A DNA stretch of 14,489 nt from CAZRIE01 sp964600075 (GTDB taxonomy: Bacteria > Bacteroidota > Bacteroidia > Flavobacteriales > Flavobacteriaceae), in NCBI GenBank assembly GCA_964600075.1, contig CAZRIE010000108.1:1-14489 (forward strand), written 5' to 3'. Made by a program: the position numbers and the translations under genes. This document shows, piece by piece, positions 6,611 to 14,195 of this stretch (position 1 is the first letter of the stretch; the number at the start of each line of letters is the position of its first letter). The notes beneath the pieces were generated by a model that saw only the letters and a list, made by a program, of their open reading frames with translations, did not search any database and was not told the DNA's origin.

Positions 6611-6625
6611 TGACAAAGTGACAGT
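6611..6625 (+). promoter_or_regulatory. TGACA-N3-TGACA direct-repeat motif in the divergent miaB/membrane-protein region
   Basis: TGACAAAGTGACAGT lies in the middle of the 142-base region between the two divergent genes and contains TGACA twice, eight bases apart. A related sequence, AACAAAGTGTCAGT (minus strand, 1648-1661), sits just upstream of the candidate groES promoter and matches 12 of 14 positions. A shared regulator-binding site is possible. No protein is known to me for it. Confidence 0.35.
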
Positions 6626-6694
6626 AAATTTTAATAGTATTTTAAAGATTTACGGTAAAATAATTCTCATTATTTTAGTGGAAAACCTAGCAAC

Positions 6695-7423
6695 ATGCAT
6701 TTACAAGACCTAACTACAAAAATTGCGCAAAGCAATCTGTTAGATTTCGGAAGCATCTTTAGCCGGTCGATAGAGTTGTTCAAAAAAGTCTGGTTACAGG
6801 GCTTTTTGACACTTCTACTGACTTTTGTATTGATCCTTCCTCTTTATATCCTCTTTTATATACCCTTGATTGCCGCGGGTATAACCGATCCCGAAATGTT
6901 GAAATCAGAAGAAATAAGTCTGGCATTGGCAATCGCTATGGCCGTATTATTTCCTATTCTATTGTTTGGGATACTAACTATATCCATAGCGCTGAATGCC
7001 GCGTTTCTAAGAATATGCAAGTTGAAGGATATGGGCAGTACTGAAGCCGATGATTATTTTTTCTATCTCAAAAATGGGCGGTGGAAGAAAAGCCTAATCT
7101 TGGGCCTATTTGTTTTCGGCCTTTCGATTGTGGGCATGTTGCTCTGTGGTGTAGGGCTTTTTTATGTTGTCGTTCCGATTTCTTTGATACCGGCTTTTTT
7201 TGCTTTTAACGAAGAATTGAGTCCTAAGGAAATGGTAAAGGCAAGTTTTCAACTGGGCAACAAGAACTGGTTGGTCATTTTCGGGTTGCTAATCGTTATG
7301 GGACTTCTTGCCGAGTTGGGTTTGATTCTTTGTTTGGTCGGTATATTATTTACGGCTATGCTGGCGAGAATTCCAGTATATTACATATATATGGATGGTG
7401 TAGGATCTCCAGAGAATGTCTGA
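6695..7423 (+). CDS. Multi-pass inner-membrane protein of unknown function
   Basis: I do not recognise a specific function. The 242-residue protein is strongly hydrophobic, with membrane regions at about 34-61, 75-104, 133-170 and 191-226, probably six or so helices. Homologues of this kind in flavobacteria are often labelled beta-carotene monooxygenase, for which I see no support. The amphipathic N-terminal stretch (LDFGSIFSRSIELFKKVW, 16-33) and the later block ELSPKEMVKASFQLGNKNW (174-192) resemble multi-pass families such as DUF975 and the membrane domain of glycerophosphodiester phosphodiesterases. ATG at 6695 has no Shine-Dalgarno sequence. It is divergent from miaB, and a lipoprotein gene follows 86 bases later on the same strand with no terminator between them, so cotranscription is likely. 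Confidence 0.85.
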   Translation: MHLQDLTTKIAQSNLLDFGSIFSRSIELFKKVWLQGFLTLLLTFVLILPLYILFYIPLIAAGITDPEMLKSEEISLALAIAMAVLFPILLFGILTISIALNAAFLRICKLKDMGSTEADDYFFYLKNGRWKKSLILGLFVFGLSIVGMLLCGVGLFYVVVPISLIPAFFAFNEELSPKEMVKASFQLGNKNWLVIFGLLIVMGLLAELGLILCLVGILFTAMLARIPVYYIYMDGVGSPENV

Positions 7424-7509
7424 GCATCTTTCATAATTTCTTTAGATCGGACGCAACTCCATATAAGAAAATGCATCTTAATGGAAACAACCCAATAAAA
7501 ATTGAAATT

Positions 7510-8820
7510 ATGAAAAAGAATATTTTTCTTTTATTGGTCGCAGCCGCTATTACTTTGGTGTCATGTTCAGAAGACCAAGATGATAATGTTGATGGTATTT
7601 ATGGCGAATATCTGATTGCGACCCCTTTAAAGACGGATTTGTTCGAATTCAAGGAGGAAGCTGTAGACGTATCGGAACCCATACCAATAGAGAACTCCGG
7701 AAAAATATATGCCTATAAGAACTATGTTTTTGTAAACGACGTCAATCGAGGATTTCATGTTATAGATAATAGTAACCCCGAAGCTCCAGAGAACATCTCT
7801 TTTATAAAGCTAGAGGGCAATTATGACATTTCTATAAAAGATGATCGCTTGTTTGCCGATAGTTATGGCGATTTGGTAGTACTCGATATTTCTGATATCG
7901 ATAATATCAAGATGATACAAAGACTTGAAGATGCAATTTATCAACAATTCTGGTGTACTGTTGGGTGGGATGTAGAATGGCCCCAGGCCGATTTCTACGA
8001 TTATGGTGATTTTGACGCCAGCAAAGAAGCCCTTATTGGTTGGGAGGTGAAAACAGAACGTATGCTGGTTTCCGAGTTTGAGAGTAGGTTCGGTATCAAT
8101 ACTTTGGAATCCGATACGTTTTTAAATTCTAGTAGTGCCGATGCTGCTTCTGCTAATTCGGATTCGAATACGGGACAGGGTGGTTCTTTGGCACGGTTCA
8201 AGATTGTTAAAAATTATCTCTATGCCGTCGAGTGGTCGAGCATCAGTATTTTCGATATTTCGGATTTGGACAACCCAAAAATATTGGAAGATGTCTATAC
8301 CAACGGCACTATTGAAACCATTTACAATCAAGGTGATATCCTTTTCTTAGGAGGCACACAGGGTATGTATATTTATGATATTTCAGAGCCTGCCAAACCT
8401 ACATTCGTTTCCGAATTCATACATGGTACGGCGTGTGACCCTGTTGTGGTCGATGGAGATTATGCCTACGTTACCTTACGTGGAGAAAACCAGTGCGGCG
8501 GTACTGAGAGTGGTCTGTACATCGTTGATGTATCGAATTTGTCGAAGCCCGAACTAAAGAAATTCTATGCAATGGACGAGCCCTATGGATTAGGTTTTAA
8601 AGAGGAAAAACTATTTATCTGCGATGGTGCTTCCGGTTTAAAAATTTATGACAAAAGTGATGTTGACGACTTAAAGCTTTTGAATCACTTTAAAGATATT
8701 ATTACTTACGACGTAATACCCTTGCAGAAATCCCTTTTGATGATAGGGGATAAGGTACTGTACCAGTATGAATATCTTGACAACGACATTCGTTTGTTAA
8801 GTACTTTCGAACTTAGATAA
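7510..8820 (+). CDS. LVIVD-repeat beta-propeller lipoprotein, probably surface-exposed
   Basis: A 436-residue lipoprotein starting at ATG 7510; its signal peptide ends in the lipobox LVSC with Cys19. An in-frame ATG at 7330 would bury this signal and overlap the preceding gene, so it is rejected. The Cys is followed by SEDQDD, which resembles the SDD-type export signal described for Flavobacterium surface lipoproteins. The body has six LVIVD-type propeller repeats: FHVIDNSNPEAPENI (82-96), LVVLDISDIDN (122-132), ISIFDISDLDNPK (245-257), MYIYDISEPAKP (286-297), LYIVDVSNLSKP (336-347) and LKIYDKSDVDD (377-387). A 90-residue insertion (about 140-229) between repeats two and three has a Ser/Ala/Asn/Asp-rich segment at 207-224. 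Ligand and role are unknown. A strong terminator follows the gene. Confidence 0.9.
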   Translation: MKKNIFLLLVAAAITLVSCSEDQDDNVDGIYGEYLIATPLKTDLFEFKEEAVDVSEPIPIENSGKIYAYKNYVFVNDVNRGFHVIDNSNPEAPENISFIKLEGNYDISIKDDRLFADSYGDLVVLDISDIDNIKMIQRLEDAIYQQFWCTVGWDVEWPQADFYDYGDFDASKEALIGWEVKTERMLVSEFESRFGINTLESDTFLNSSSADAASANSDSNTGQGGSLARFKIVKNYLYAVEWSSISIFDISDLDNPKILEDVYTNGTIETIYNQGDILFLGGTQGMYIYDISEPAKPTFVSEFIHGTACDPVVVDGDYAYVTLRGENQCGGTESGLYIVDVSNLSKPELKKFYAMDEPYGLGFKEEKLFICDGASGLKIYDKSDVDDLKLLNHFKDIITYDVIPLQKSLLMIGDKVLYQYEYLDNDIRLLSTFELR

Positions 8821-8842
8821 AGTATCATACAACCGTTTAGAG

Positions 8843-8869
8843 CGCCCTAGTTTACTGGGGCGTTTTTTT
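8843..8869 (+). terminator. Rho-independent terminator after the LVIVD lipoprotein gene
   Basis: CGCCCTAG (8843-8850) pairs with CTGGGGCG (8855-8862) through eight pairs, one of them G-U, around the loop TTTA. Seven T follow immediately (8863-8869). It starts 22 bases after the stop codon and separates the lipoprotein unit from topA. Confidence 0.88.
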
Positions 8870-8911
8870 ATGCATATATATATGGTATAGCACCAAATTA
8901 AAAAATTCAAT

Positions 8912-8919
8912 TACTTTTG
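8912..8919 (+). promoter_or_regulatory. Candidate -7 promoter element for topA
   Basis: TACTTTTG fits the Bacteroidota housekeeping -7 consensus TANNTTTG. It lies 19 bases before the topA ATG and would give a leader of roughly a dozen bases. No clear TTG is seen at the -33 distance, so the call rests on one element and on the need for a promoter after the terminator at 8843-8869. Confidence 0.4.
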
Positions 8920-8938
8920 TTCCATCAAAAAACCATGA

Positions 8939-11428
8939 ATGGCCAAGAATTTAGTAATAGTAGAGTCACCTGCAAAGGCAAAGACGATAGAAAAGTTTTT
9001 AGGAAAAGATTATAAGGTAGAGTCCAGTTTTGGGCACATCGCCGATTTGCCTTCCAAAGAGCTTGGGGTAGATGTCGAGAATAATTTTGAACCCAAATAT
9101 ATTGTCGATAAAGACAAGAAGGCGCTCGTAAAAAAGCTAAGGGATCTTGCTAAAAAGGCCGATACGATTTGGTTGGCCAGTGATGAAGACCGAGAGGGGG
9201 AGGCAATTTCGTGGCACCTCGTTGAGACGTTGGGTCTTGATAAAAGCAAGACCAAACGTATTGTTTTTAACTCTATTACAAAGTCCGCCGTCCAAAAGGC
9301 CATTGAAAACCCAAGGGAAATCAATTACAATCTGGTCAATGCCCAACAGGCACGCCGGGTTTTGGATCGGCTAGTAGGGTATGAGCTCTCGCCCGTACTT
9401 TGGAGAAAAATAAAACCGGGTCTTTCTGCTGGTAGAGTACAATCTGTTGCCGTACGATTGATTGTAGAGCGCGAACGGGATATCGAAGCGTTTACGGCCC
9501 AAGCATCCTTTAGAATATCCGCGGAATTCAAAACTGTAGTTGGTAGCGTCTTTACGGCAAAACTGAACAAAACCTTTCCGTCAAAAGAAGGGGCCGAAGC
9601 ATTTTTAAAGCAAAACATAGAATCTGATTTTTCTGTTGGTCATCTAGATAAAAAACCTGCAAAAAAATCACCATCTGCTCCCTTTACGACATCTACGCTG
9701 CAACAAGAAGCGTCTAGAAAATTATATTTTTCAGTAGGGCGAACCATGCAAGTGGCGCAAAGGTTATACGAAGCGGGTCTTATTACCTATATGAGAACCG
9801 ATAGTGTAAATCTTTCGGGAGAGGCTATCAATGCTACTAAAGAAGCCATTATCGATAATTATGGTGAGAAGTATAGCACAGTTCGGAATTTTAAGGGAAA
9901 ATCAAAAGGTGCACAAGAAGCGCACGAAGCCATTCGACCGACCGATATTACAAATCAATCACCTTCGTTGGAGCGTGACCAATCGAAATTGTACGAATTG
10001 ATTTGGAAACGTACCATTGCCTCACAAATGAGCGATGCCCAATTAGAACGTACCAATGTAAAGATTGCGGCAAGCAGCCATTCAGAGCAGTTTAGTGCCA
10101 ATGGCGAGGTCATTAAATTTGACGGTTTCCTTAAAGTGTATATGGAAGGATTGGATGATGAAGATGTATCGGAAGAACAAGAAGGTATGCTTCCAGCAAT
10201 GAAAGTGGGCGAGGCCTTGCAGAATAGTTTCATTACCGCTACGGAGCGTTTCTCTAGACCACCCTACCGTTTTACGGAAGCATCCCTCGTAAAGAAATTA
10301 GAAGAATTGGGTATCGGAAGACCATCTACCTATGCACCAACGATTTCTACAATTCAGAACAGGGGCTATGTTGAAAAAGGAACTATTGAAGGAACAGAGC
10401 GAAATTATATACAATTGCTTTTGGAGAGCGGAACCGTTCAAGAAAAGAAACTCACCGAGACTATAGGCTCTGATAAAGGCAAAATGGTGCCGACAGATAT
10501 CGGTATAATCGTAAACGATTTCTTGGTAAGCCACTTTGCTAATATTCTGGACTATAATTTTACGGCCAAGGTCGAAGAAGATTTTGATGAAATCGCCGAA
10601 GGTGAGGAAGATTGGCAGAAGGTGATGAAAGACTTTTATAAAGATTTTCACCCGAACGTGCTCGATGTTCAAGAAAATGCAGATCGTGCAAGTGGGGAAA
10701 GGGTTTTAGGAGAAGATCCGAAAACAGGGCGGCAAGTAGCGGTACGTTTGGGCCGTTTCGGACCAATGGTACAGATAGGTACTGTTGATGATGAAGAAAA
10801 ACCAAAGTTCGCTAGTCTATTGCCCGACCAATCATTGAACACGATAACCTATGATGAGGCCATGGAACTTTTTAAGCTTCCAAGAAAATTGGGCGTTTAT
10901 GAGGGTGAAGAAGTCGAGGCGAATGTGGGTAGGTTTGGGCCCTATGTGCGTTTTGGGAAGAAGTTTGTATCCCTCGAAAAAGGAGAAAGTGCCTTCGATG
11001 TCGATTTTGATCGTGCGGTCGAGTTGATACAGGAAAAGCAAAAGGCCGATGCCCCTATTTATATCTATGAAAGTAAAGGCGTCACCAAGGGTACCGGTAG
11101 GTTTGGCCCCTTTATCAAGTGGGACGGTATGTTTATCAATGTGAACAAAAAATACGATTTCGATAACCTTTCCGAAGCTGATCTTATTGAACTAATCGAA
11201 GTCAAAAAGCAAAAGGAAATCGATAAGGTGGTACAAAACTGGACAGAAGAAGGTATTCGAATAGAAAAGGCCCGATGGGGAAGACATAACATTATTAAGG
11301 GTAAAACAAAGGTAGAATTGGCCAAGTCGGTCGATGCAAGTAAAATGTCATTGGAAGAAGCGAAGGCCCTGATAGAAAAGAAAGCCCCAAAGAAAAAGGC
11401 GAAGGCAAAACCTAAGGCAAAGAAATAA
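8939..11428 (+). CDS. topA: DNA topoisomerase I (type IA)
   Basis: Relaxes negatively supercoiled DNA by single-strand passage through a 5'-phosphotyrosine intermediate. The 829 residues begin with the Toprim domain: VIVESPAKAKTIEKFLG (6-22) with Glu9, and the metal site SDEDREGEA (81-89) giving Asp82, Asp84 and Glu86. SAGRVQSVAVRLIVERE follows (163-179). The catalytic tyrosine is Tyr284 in LITYMRTDS, and the gate domains end near 580. The C-terminus lacks zinc-finger cysteines; instead it has TopoI C-terminal repeats centred on RFGP at about 604, 663 and 719 and a diverged ARWGRHNIIKG near 777, then a Lys/Ala/Pro-rich basic tail (about 812-829). ATG at 8939 (MAKNLVIVES) matches the family; an ATG at 8935 is out of frame. 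The arginase-like gene follows after 63 bases. Confidence 0.98.
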   Translation: MAKNLVIVESPAKAKTIEKFLGKDYKVESSFGHIADLPSKELGVDVENNFEPKYIVDKDKKALVKKLRDLAKKADTIWLASDEDREGEAISWHLVETLGLDKSKTKRIVFNSITKSAVQKAIENPREINYNLVNAQQARRVLDRLVGYELSPVLWRKIKPGLSAGRVQSVAVRLIVERERDIEAFTAQASFRISAEFKTVVGSVFTAKLNKTFPSKEGAEAFLKQNIESDFSVGHLDKKPAKKSPSAPFTTSTLQQEASRKLYFSVGRTMQVAQRLYEAGLITYMRTDSVNLSGEAINATKEAIIDNYGEKYSTVRNFKGKSKGAQEAHEAIRPTDITNQSPSLERDQSKLYELIWKRTIASQMSDAQLERTNVKIAASSHSEQFSANGEVIKFDGFLKVYMEGLDDEDVSEEQEGMLPAMKVGEALQNSFITATERFSRPPYRFTEASLVKKLEELGIGRPSTYAPTISTIQNRGYVEKGTIEGTERNYIQLLLESGTVQEKKLTETIGSDKGKMVPTDIGIIVNDFLVSHFANILDYNFTAKVEEDFDEIAEGEEDWQKVMKDFYKDFHPNVLDVQENADRASGERVLGEDPKTGRQVAVRLGRFGPMVQIGTVDDEEKPKFASLLPDQSLNTITYDEAMELFKLPRKLGVYEGEEVEANVGRFGPYVRFGKKFVSLEKGESAFDVDFDRAVELIQEKQKADAPIYIYESKGVTKGTGRFGPFIKWDGMFINVNKKYDFDNLSEADLIELIEVKKQKEIDKVVQNWTEEGIRIEKARWGRHNIIKGKTKVELAKSVDASKMSLEEAKALIEKKAPKKKAKAKPKAKK

Positions 11429-11436
11429 CGTGCAGC

Positions 11437-11466
11437 CGTAGAGACGCAATGTATTGCTTCTCTGCG
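11437..11466. repeat. 30-base imperfect palindrome between topA and the arginase-like gene
   Basis: Left arm CGTAGAGACGCAAT (11437-11450) and right arm ATTGCTTCTCTGCG (11453-11466) flank GT. Twelve Watson-Crick pairs, one G-U pair and one mismatch form a long stem. The sequence looks like a decayed copy of a GTAGAGACGCAAT/ATTGCGTCTCTAC palindrome that I recall as a multicopy element in other genomes. It lies eight bases after the topA stop and 25 before the next ATG; it is not followed by a T-run, so it is not a standard terminator. Confidence 0.6.
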
Positions 11467-11491
11467 ATAACTAAATAACTTTTCAAATTAA

Positions 11492-12649
11492 ATGGTATTA
11501 GACTTTTTGGTGCCTGTCGAAGATAAGGTAATGGCCCATTGTGAACTACTTCCGCCACAGGCATTGGGCAAACACATTAAAATACACTCCAGACGAGATG
11601 GTCTTCCCGATGTTGTGAATACGTCAATAGCACTATTGGGCGTGAGAGAATCTAGAAACGCCTTTGAAAAGAAACCGGAGAAACTAGATGTATCGGCCAT
11701 TCGTATTCAGCTCTACAAACTCTTATTGGGCAATTGGAACTCTACACTTGCCGATATGGGCGATATCGAAGAAGGTGCAACTGTCGAAGACACCTATTTT
11801 GTAGTAAAAAAAACCGTATCTGCACTTTTAAAAGGAGGTATAGTGCCTATCATTATAGGAGCGACCCAAGATATTACATATCCGGCATATCGCGCTTTCG
11901 ACGGTATTAAAGACTTGGTCAATTTGGTAGCGGTAGATAGTCGTTTCGATTTCGGTATGGATGATGAACTGATTTCATCACATTCGTACATGAGTAAAAT
12001 TATTACCGATAAGCCAAACAATCTTTTTAATTTTTCTAATATCGGCTATCAAAGTTATTTTAACGCGCAAGAAGAAATCGATTTAATGGAACGCCTATTC
12101 TTCGATGCCTACCGTTTAGGAGACCTCGGATCCGATATTTCGTTGGCAGAACCTGTCTTGCGGAACGCCCATATGATAAGTATGGATGCACGTGCAATTA
12201 GGGCGAGTGAAATAGGGTTATCTAATAACTTTTCGCCGAACGGTTTCACGGGCAGGGAAATCTGTGCCATTGCTAGGTATTCTGGTATTAGTGATAAGGT
12301 CAGCGTTTTCGGTATCTATGAAATGGAGAATACCATGCAGTCATGCCAACTAATGGCACAGATAATTTGGTATTTCATAGAGGGCTTTAATTTTCGAATA
12401 ACGGAGTCTCCAATTGAGAATACCGAGAATTTTACCAAGTACAATGTACCGAACGATACCGAGCAGTTGGTCTTCTATAAAAGTCATCTTACGGATCGCT
12501 GGTGGGTCGAAGTGCCTTCTATTTTAACCCCTCATACTAAATCGAATGCAGTTGCGTTATTACCATGCACTAAAAAGGACTATCTGGAAGCATGCGACCA
12601 AAATATTCCTGAAAGGTGGCTAAAGGCTTACAAAAAAGGTTTTAACTAA
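11492..12649 (+). CDS. Arginase/formimidoylglutamase-fold protein with a degenerate metal site, upstream of gldK
   Basis: The 385 residues align by motif with the ureohydrolase (arginase, agmatinase, formimidoylglutamase) superfamily, whose members hydrolyse guanidino or formimino groups with a two-manganese centre. The motifs are in order but altered. The GG-x-H position reads GATQ (123-126), so His is Gln126. The D-x-H-x-D position reads DSRFD (149-153), so the central His is Arg151. The SxDxD position reads SMDAR (230-234), so the second Asp is Arg234. Asp149, Asp153 and Asp232 remain. With three of six ligands lost, and arginine in two of them, normal manganese catalysis is unlikely. A structural or binding role is more probable. 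The frame is intact over full length, so it is not a pseudogene. It lies 63 bases after topA and 190 before gldK. Automatic annotation as formimidoylglutamase should be treated with caution. Confidence 0.85.
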   Translation: MVLDFLVPVEDKVMAHCELLPPQALGKHIKIHSRRDGLPDVVNTSIALLGVRESRNAFEKKPEKLDVSAIRIQLYKLLLGNWNSTLADMGDIEEGATVEDTYFVVKKTVSALLKGGIVPIIIGATQDITYPAYRAFDGIKDLVNLVAVDSRFDFGMDDELISSHSYMSKIITDKPNNLFNFSNIGYQSYFNAQEEIDLMERLFFDAYRLGDLGSDISLAEPVLRNAHMISMDARAIRASEIGLSNNFSPNGFTGREICAIARYSGISDKVSVFGIYEMENTMQSCQLMAQIIWYFIEGFNFRITESPIENTENFTKYNVPNDTEQLVFYKSHLTDRWWVEVPSILTPHTKSNAVALLPCTKKDYLEACDQNIPERWLKAYKKGFN

Positions 12650-12839
12650 ATTGTAATTTTGTTTTGGAGGCTATGATACGAGGGCTTTGGCATCGGTCAT
12701 GTATAAGAATAAAGTATCCAAAAAAAATTGAAGTATAATTGCCATCAATACAATAATTTAGTCAAATCACAGTTTTAGAGTGTAGAAATAAATCATAGTA
12801 TTTGCAGTTAATAACCAGAATCGAAATTTAACCTAAAGT
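12650..12839 (+). other. 190-base spacer upstream of gldK; promoter region expected
   Basis: AT-rich with no ORF, tRNA or clear terminator. It contains TAATTTTG (12654-12661), which fits the TANNTTTG -7 consensus but lacks an upstream TTG, and CATAGTATTTG near 12795-12805, which has the TTTG with one extra base. Either could start the gldK transcript, or gldK may be read through from upstream. The bases before the gldK ATG contain no Shine-Dalgarno sequence. Confidence 0.3.
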
Positions 12840-14195
12840 ATGAAAAAGCTATTGTTATCATCTATAGCGTTTGTTTTTTTGCTCAGCAGTTGCGGGTCAA
12901 AAACCAAAGGAGAGCTAGTCGGGGCCGAAGGAAAAAAATGGTACCCTGAAAAACCCCATGGAATGGAATTGATTCCAAGGGGCGCATTTATCATGGGTAA
13001 ATCCGAAGAGGACCAGGCTAAAATTTTTAACGCACCAACAAAGACCGTTACGGTCAGATCGTTCTATATGGATGATACCGAGATCACGAATAGCGAGTAC
13101 CGCCAATTCGTCGAGTGGGTACAAGATTCCATTACCAGAACGAGATTGGCCATATTGGCCGATGAATTAGGTCTCGGACCTGAAGATGGCGGTGTGGGCG
13201 AATACGCATTCAAAGCTGCTGATACGACCAAACTTTCGGCATACGACAAATACATGCTCGATAATTATGCCGGTATGGGCGAAACAGGTTTTGAGGGATA
13301 TTCCCTTAACAAAGATGAAGAGCTTGTCTGGGACCAATCCGAATACCCCGATGAATACTATACCGAGGTTATGGATTCGCTATATATTCCTGAGGAAGAA
13401 TCATATAATGGACAACGTACCATCGATGTCACTAAATTAAAGTATAAATATAGTTGGATGGATATCGAAGCTGCCGCTCGTGCAAAAACAGGTAGTAGAA
13501 AAGATTTTATCCGTCAAGAGGAATTAGAAATCTATCCAGATACTACCGTTTGGATTCGCGACTTCGAGTATTCATACAACGAGCCGATGCATAACGATTA
13601 TTTTTGGCACGATGCCTATAGTGAATATCCAGTAGTCGGTGTTTCATGGGCCCAGGCAAGGGCTTTTTGTAACTGGAGAACGAAGTTTAAGAACGATGAT
13701 CAAAAAAGTCGTGGAAAGCAATTTGTAAACCAGTTCAGGTTACCTACCGAAGCGGAATGGGAATATGCTGCACGAGGTGGTATCGAAGGAGGAACTTATC
13801 CTTGGGGTGGGCCTTACGTAATCAGTGATACTGGTTGTTTTATGGCGAACTTTAAGCCGCAACGAGGTGACTATGCTGCCGATGCAGCTTTGTATACCGT
13901 AGAGGCTAAATCATATGAACCAAACGATTTCAACCTTTATAACATGGCCGGTAATGTATCTGAATGGACAAATTCTAGCTATGATCCTTCATCTTACGAA
14001 TTCGTTTCTACAATGAACCCCAATGGCGGAGATGGCGCAAATGAGAGAAAGGTAATCCGCGGTGGTTCTTGGAAAGATGTTGCTTATTTCCTACAGGTAA
14101 GTACCAGAGATTACGAATATGCCGATTCGGCCCGTAGTTATGTCGGTTTCAGAACCGTACAAGATTATATGGGTGAAGAAGATTCGACACAATAG
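12840..14195 (+). CDS. gldK: Gliding motility / type IX secretion lipoprotein GldK
   Basis: Outer-membrane-anchored periplasmic lipoprotein (PorK in Porphyromonas) that forms the large ring with GldN/PorN in the type IX secretion system, which drives gliding and exports adhesins and enzymes. The 451 residues start with a lipoprotein signal; lipobox LSSC gives Cys18. The following GSKTK is not a surface-export signal, so it faces the periplasm. The fold is that of formylglycine-generating enzyme: PRGAFIMG (46-53), FYMDDTEITNSEYRQFVEWV (75-94), VVGVSWAQARAFCNWR (265-280), LPTEAEWEYAARGG (301-314), GNVSEW (371-376), RGGSW (407-411) and GFR (436-438). The catalytic cysteines of the true enzyme are absent. 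A ~165-residue insertion (about 97-262) is typical of GldK. gldL follows. Confidence 0.96.
   Translation: MKKLLLSSIAFVFLLSSCGSKTKGELVGAEGKKWYPEKPHGMELIPRGAFIMGKSEEDQAKIFNAPTKTVTVRSFYMDDTEITNSEYRQFVEWVQDSITRTRLAILADELGLGPEDGGVGEYAFKAADTTKLSAYDKYMLDNYAGMGETGFEGYSLNKDEELVWDQSEYPDEYYTEVMDSLYIPEEESYNGQRTIDVTKLKYKYSWMDIEAAARAKTGSRKDFIRQEELEIYPDTTVWIRDFEYSYNEPMHNDYFWHDAYSEYPVVGVSWAQARAFCNWRTKFKNDDQKSRGKQFVNQFRLPTEAEWEYAARGGIEGGTYPWGGPYVISDTGCFMANFKPQRGDYAADAALYTVEAKSYEPNDFNLYNMAGNVSEWTNSSYDPSSYEFVSTMNPNGGDGANERKVIRGGSWKDVAYFLQVSTRDYEYADSARSYVGFRTVQDYMGEEDSTQ

Noticed and set aside
6695..7423. Annotation of the membrane protein as beta-carotene 15,15'-monooxygenase
   Set aside because: No iron-binding histidines or carotenoid oxygenase motifs are present; the label seems to be a propagated misannotation.
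7330..7509. N-terminal extension of the LVIVD lipoprotein from an upstream ATG at 7330
   Set aside because: It overlaps the preceding membrane-protein gene and would place a good lipoprotein signal peptide 60 residues inside the protein; ATG 7510 is far better.
8873..8884. CATATATATATG palindrome before topA
   Set aside because: A short AT dinucleotide run is expected in AT-rich spacers; there is no sign of function beyond easy melting.
10298..10672. 124-codon minus-strand ORF inside topA
   Set aside because: It is a shadow of the topA coding frame, with no recognisable motif.
11492..12649. Calling the arginase-like gene a pseudogene
   Set aside because: The reading frame is full length with no frameshift or stop; only the metal-site residues differ, which fits functional divergence rather than decay.
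12688..12703. TGGCATCGGTCATGTA as a sigma-54 promoter for gldK
   Set aside because: The -24 half is good, but the required GC at -12 reads GT, and it would lie about 140 bases from the gldK start.
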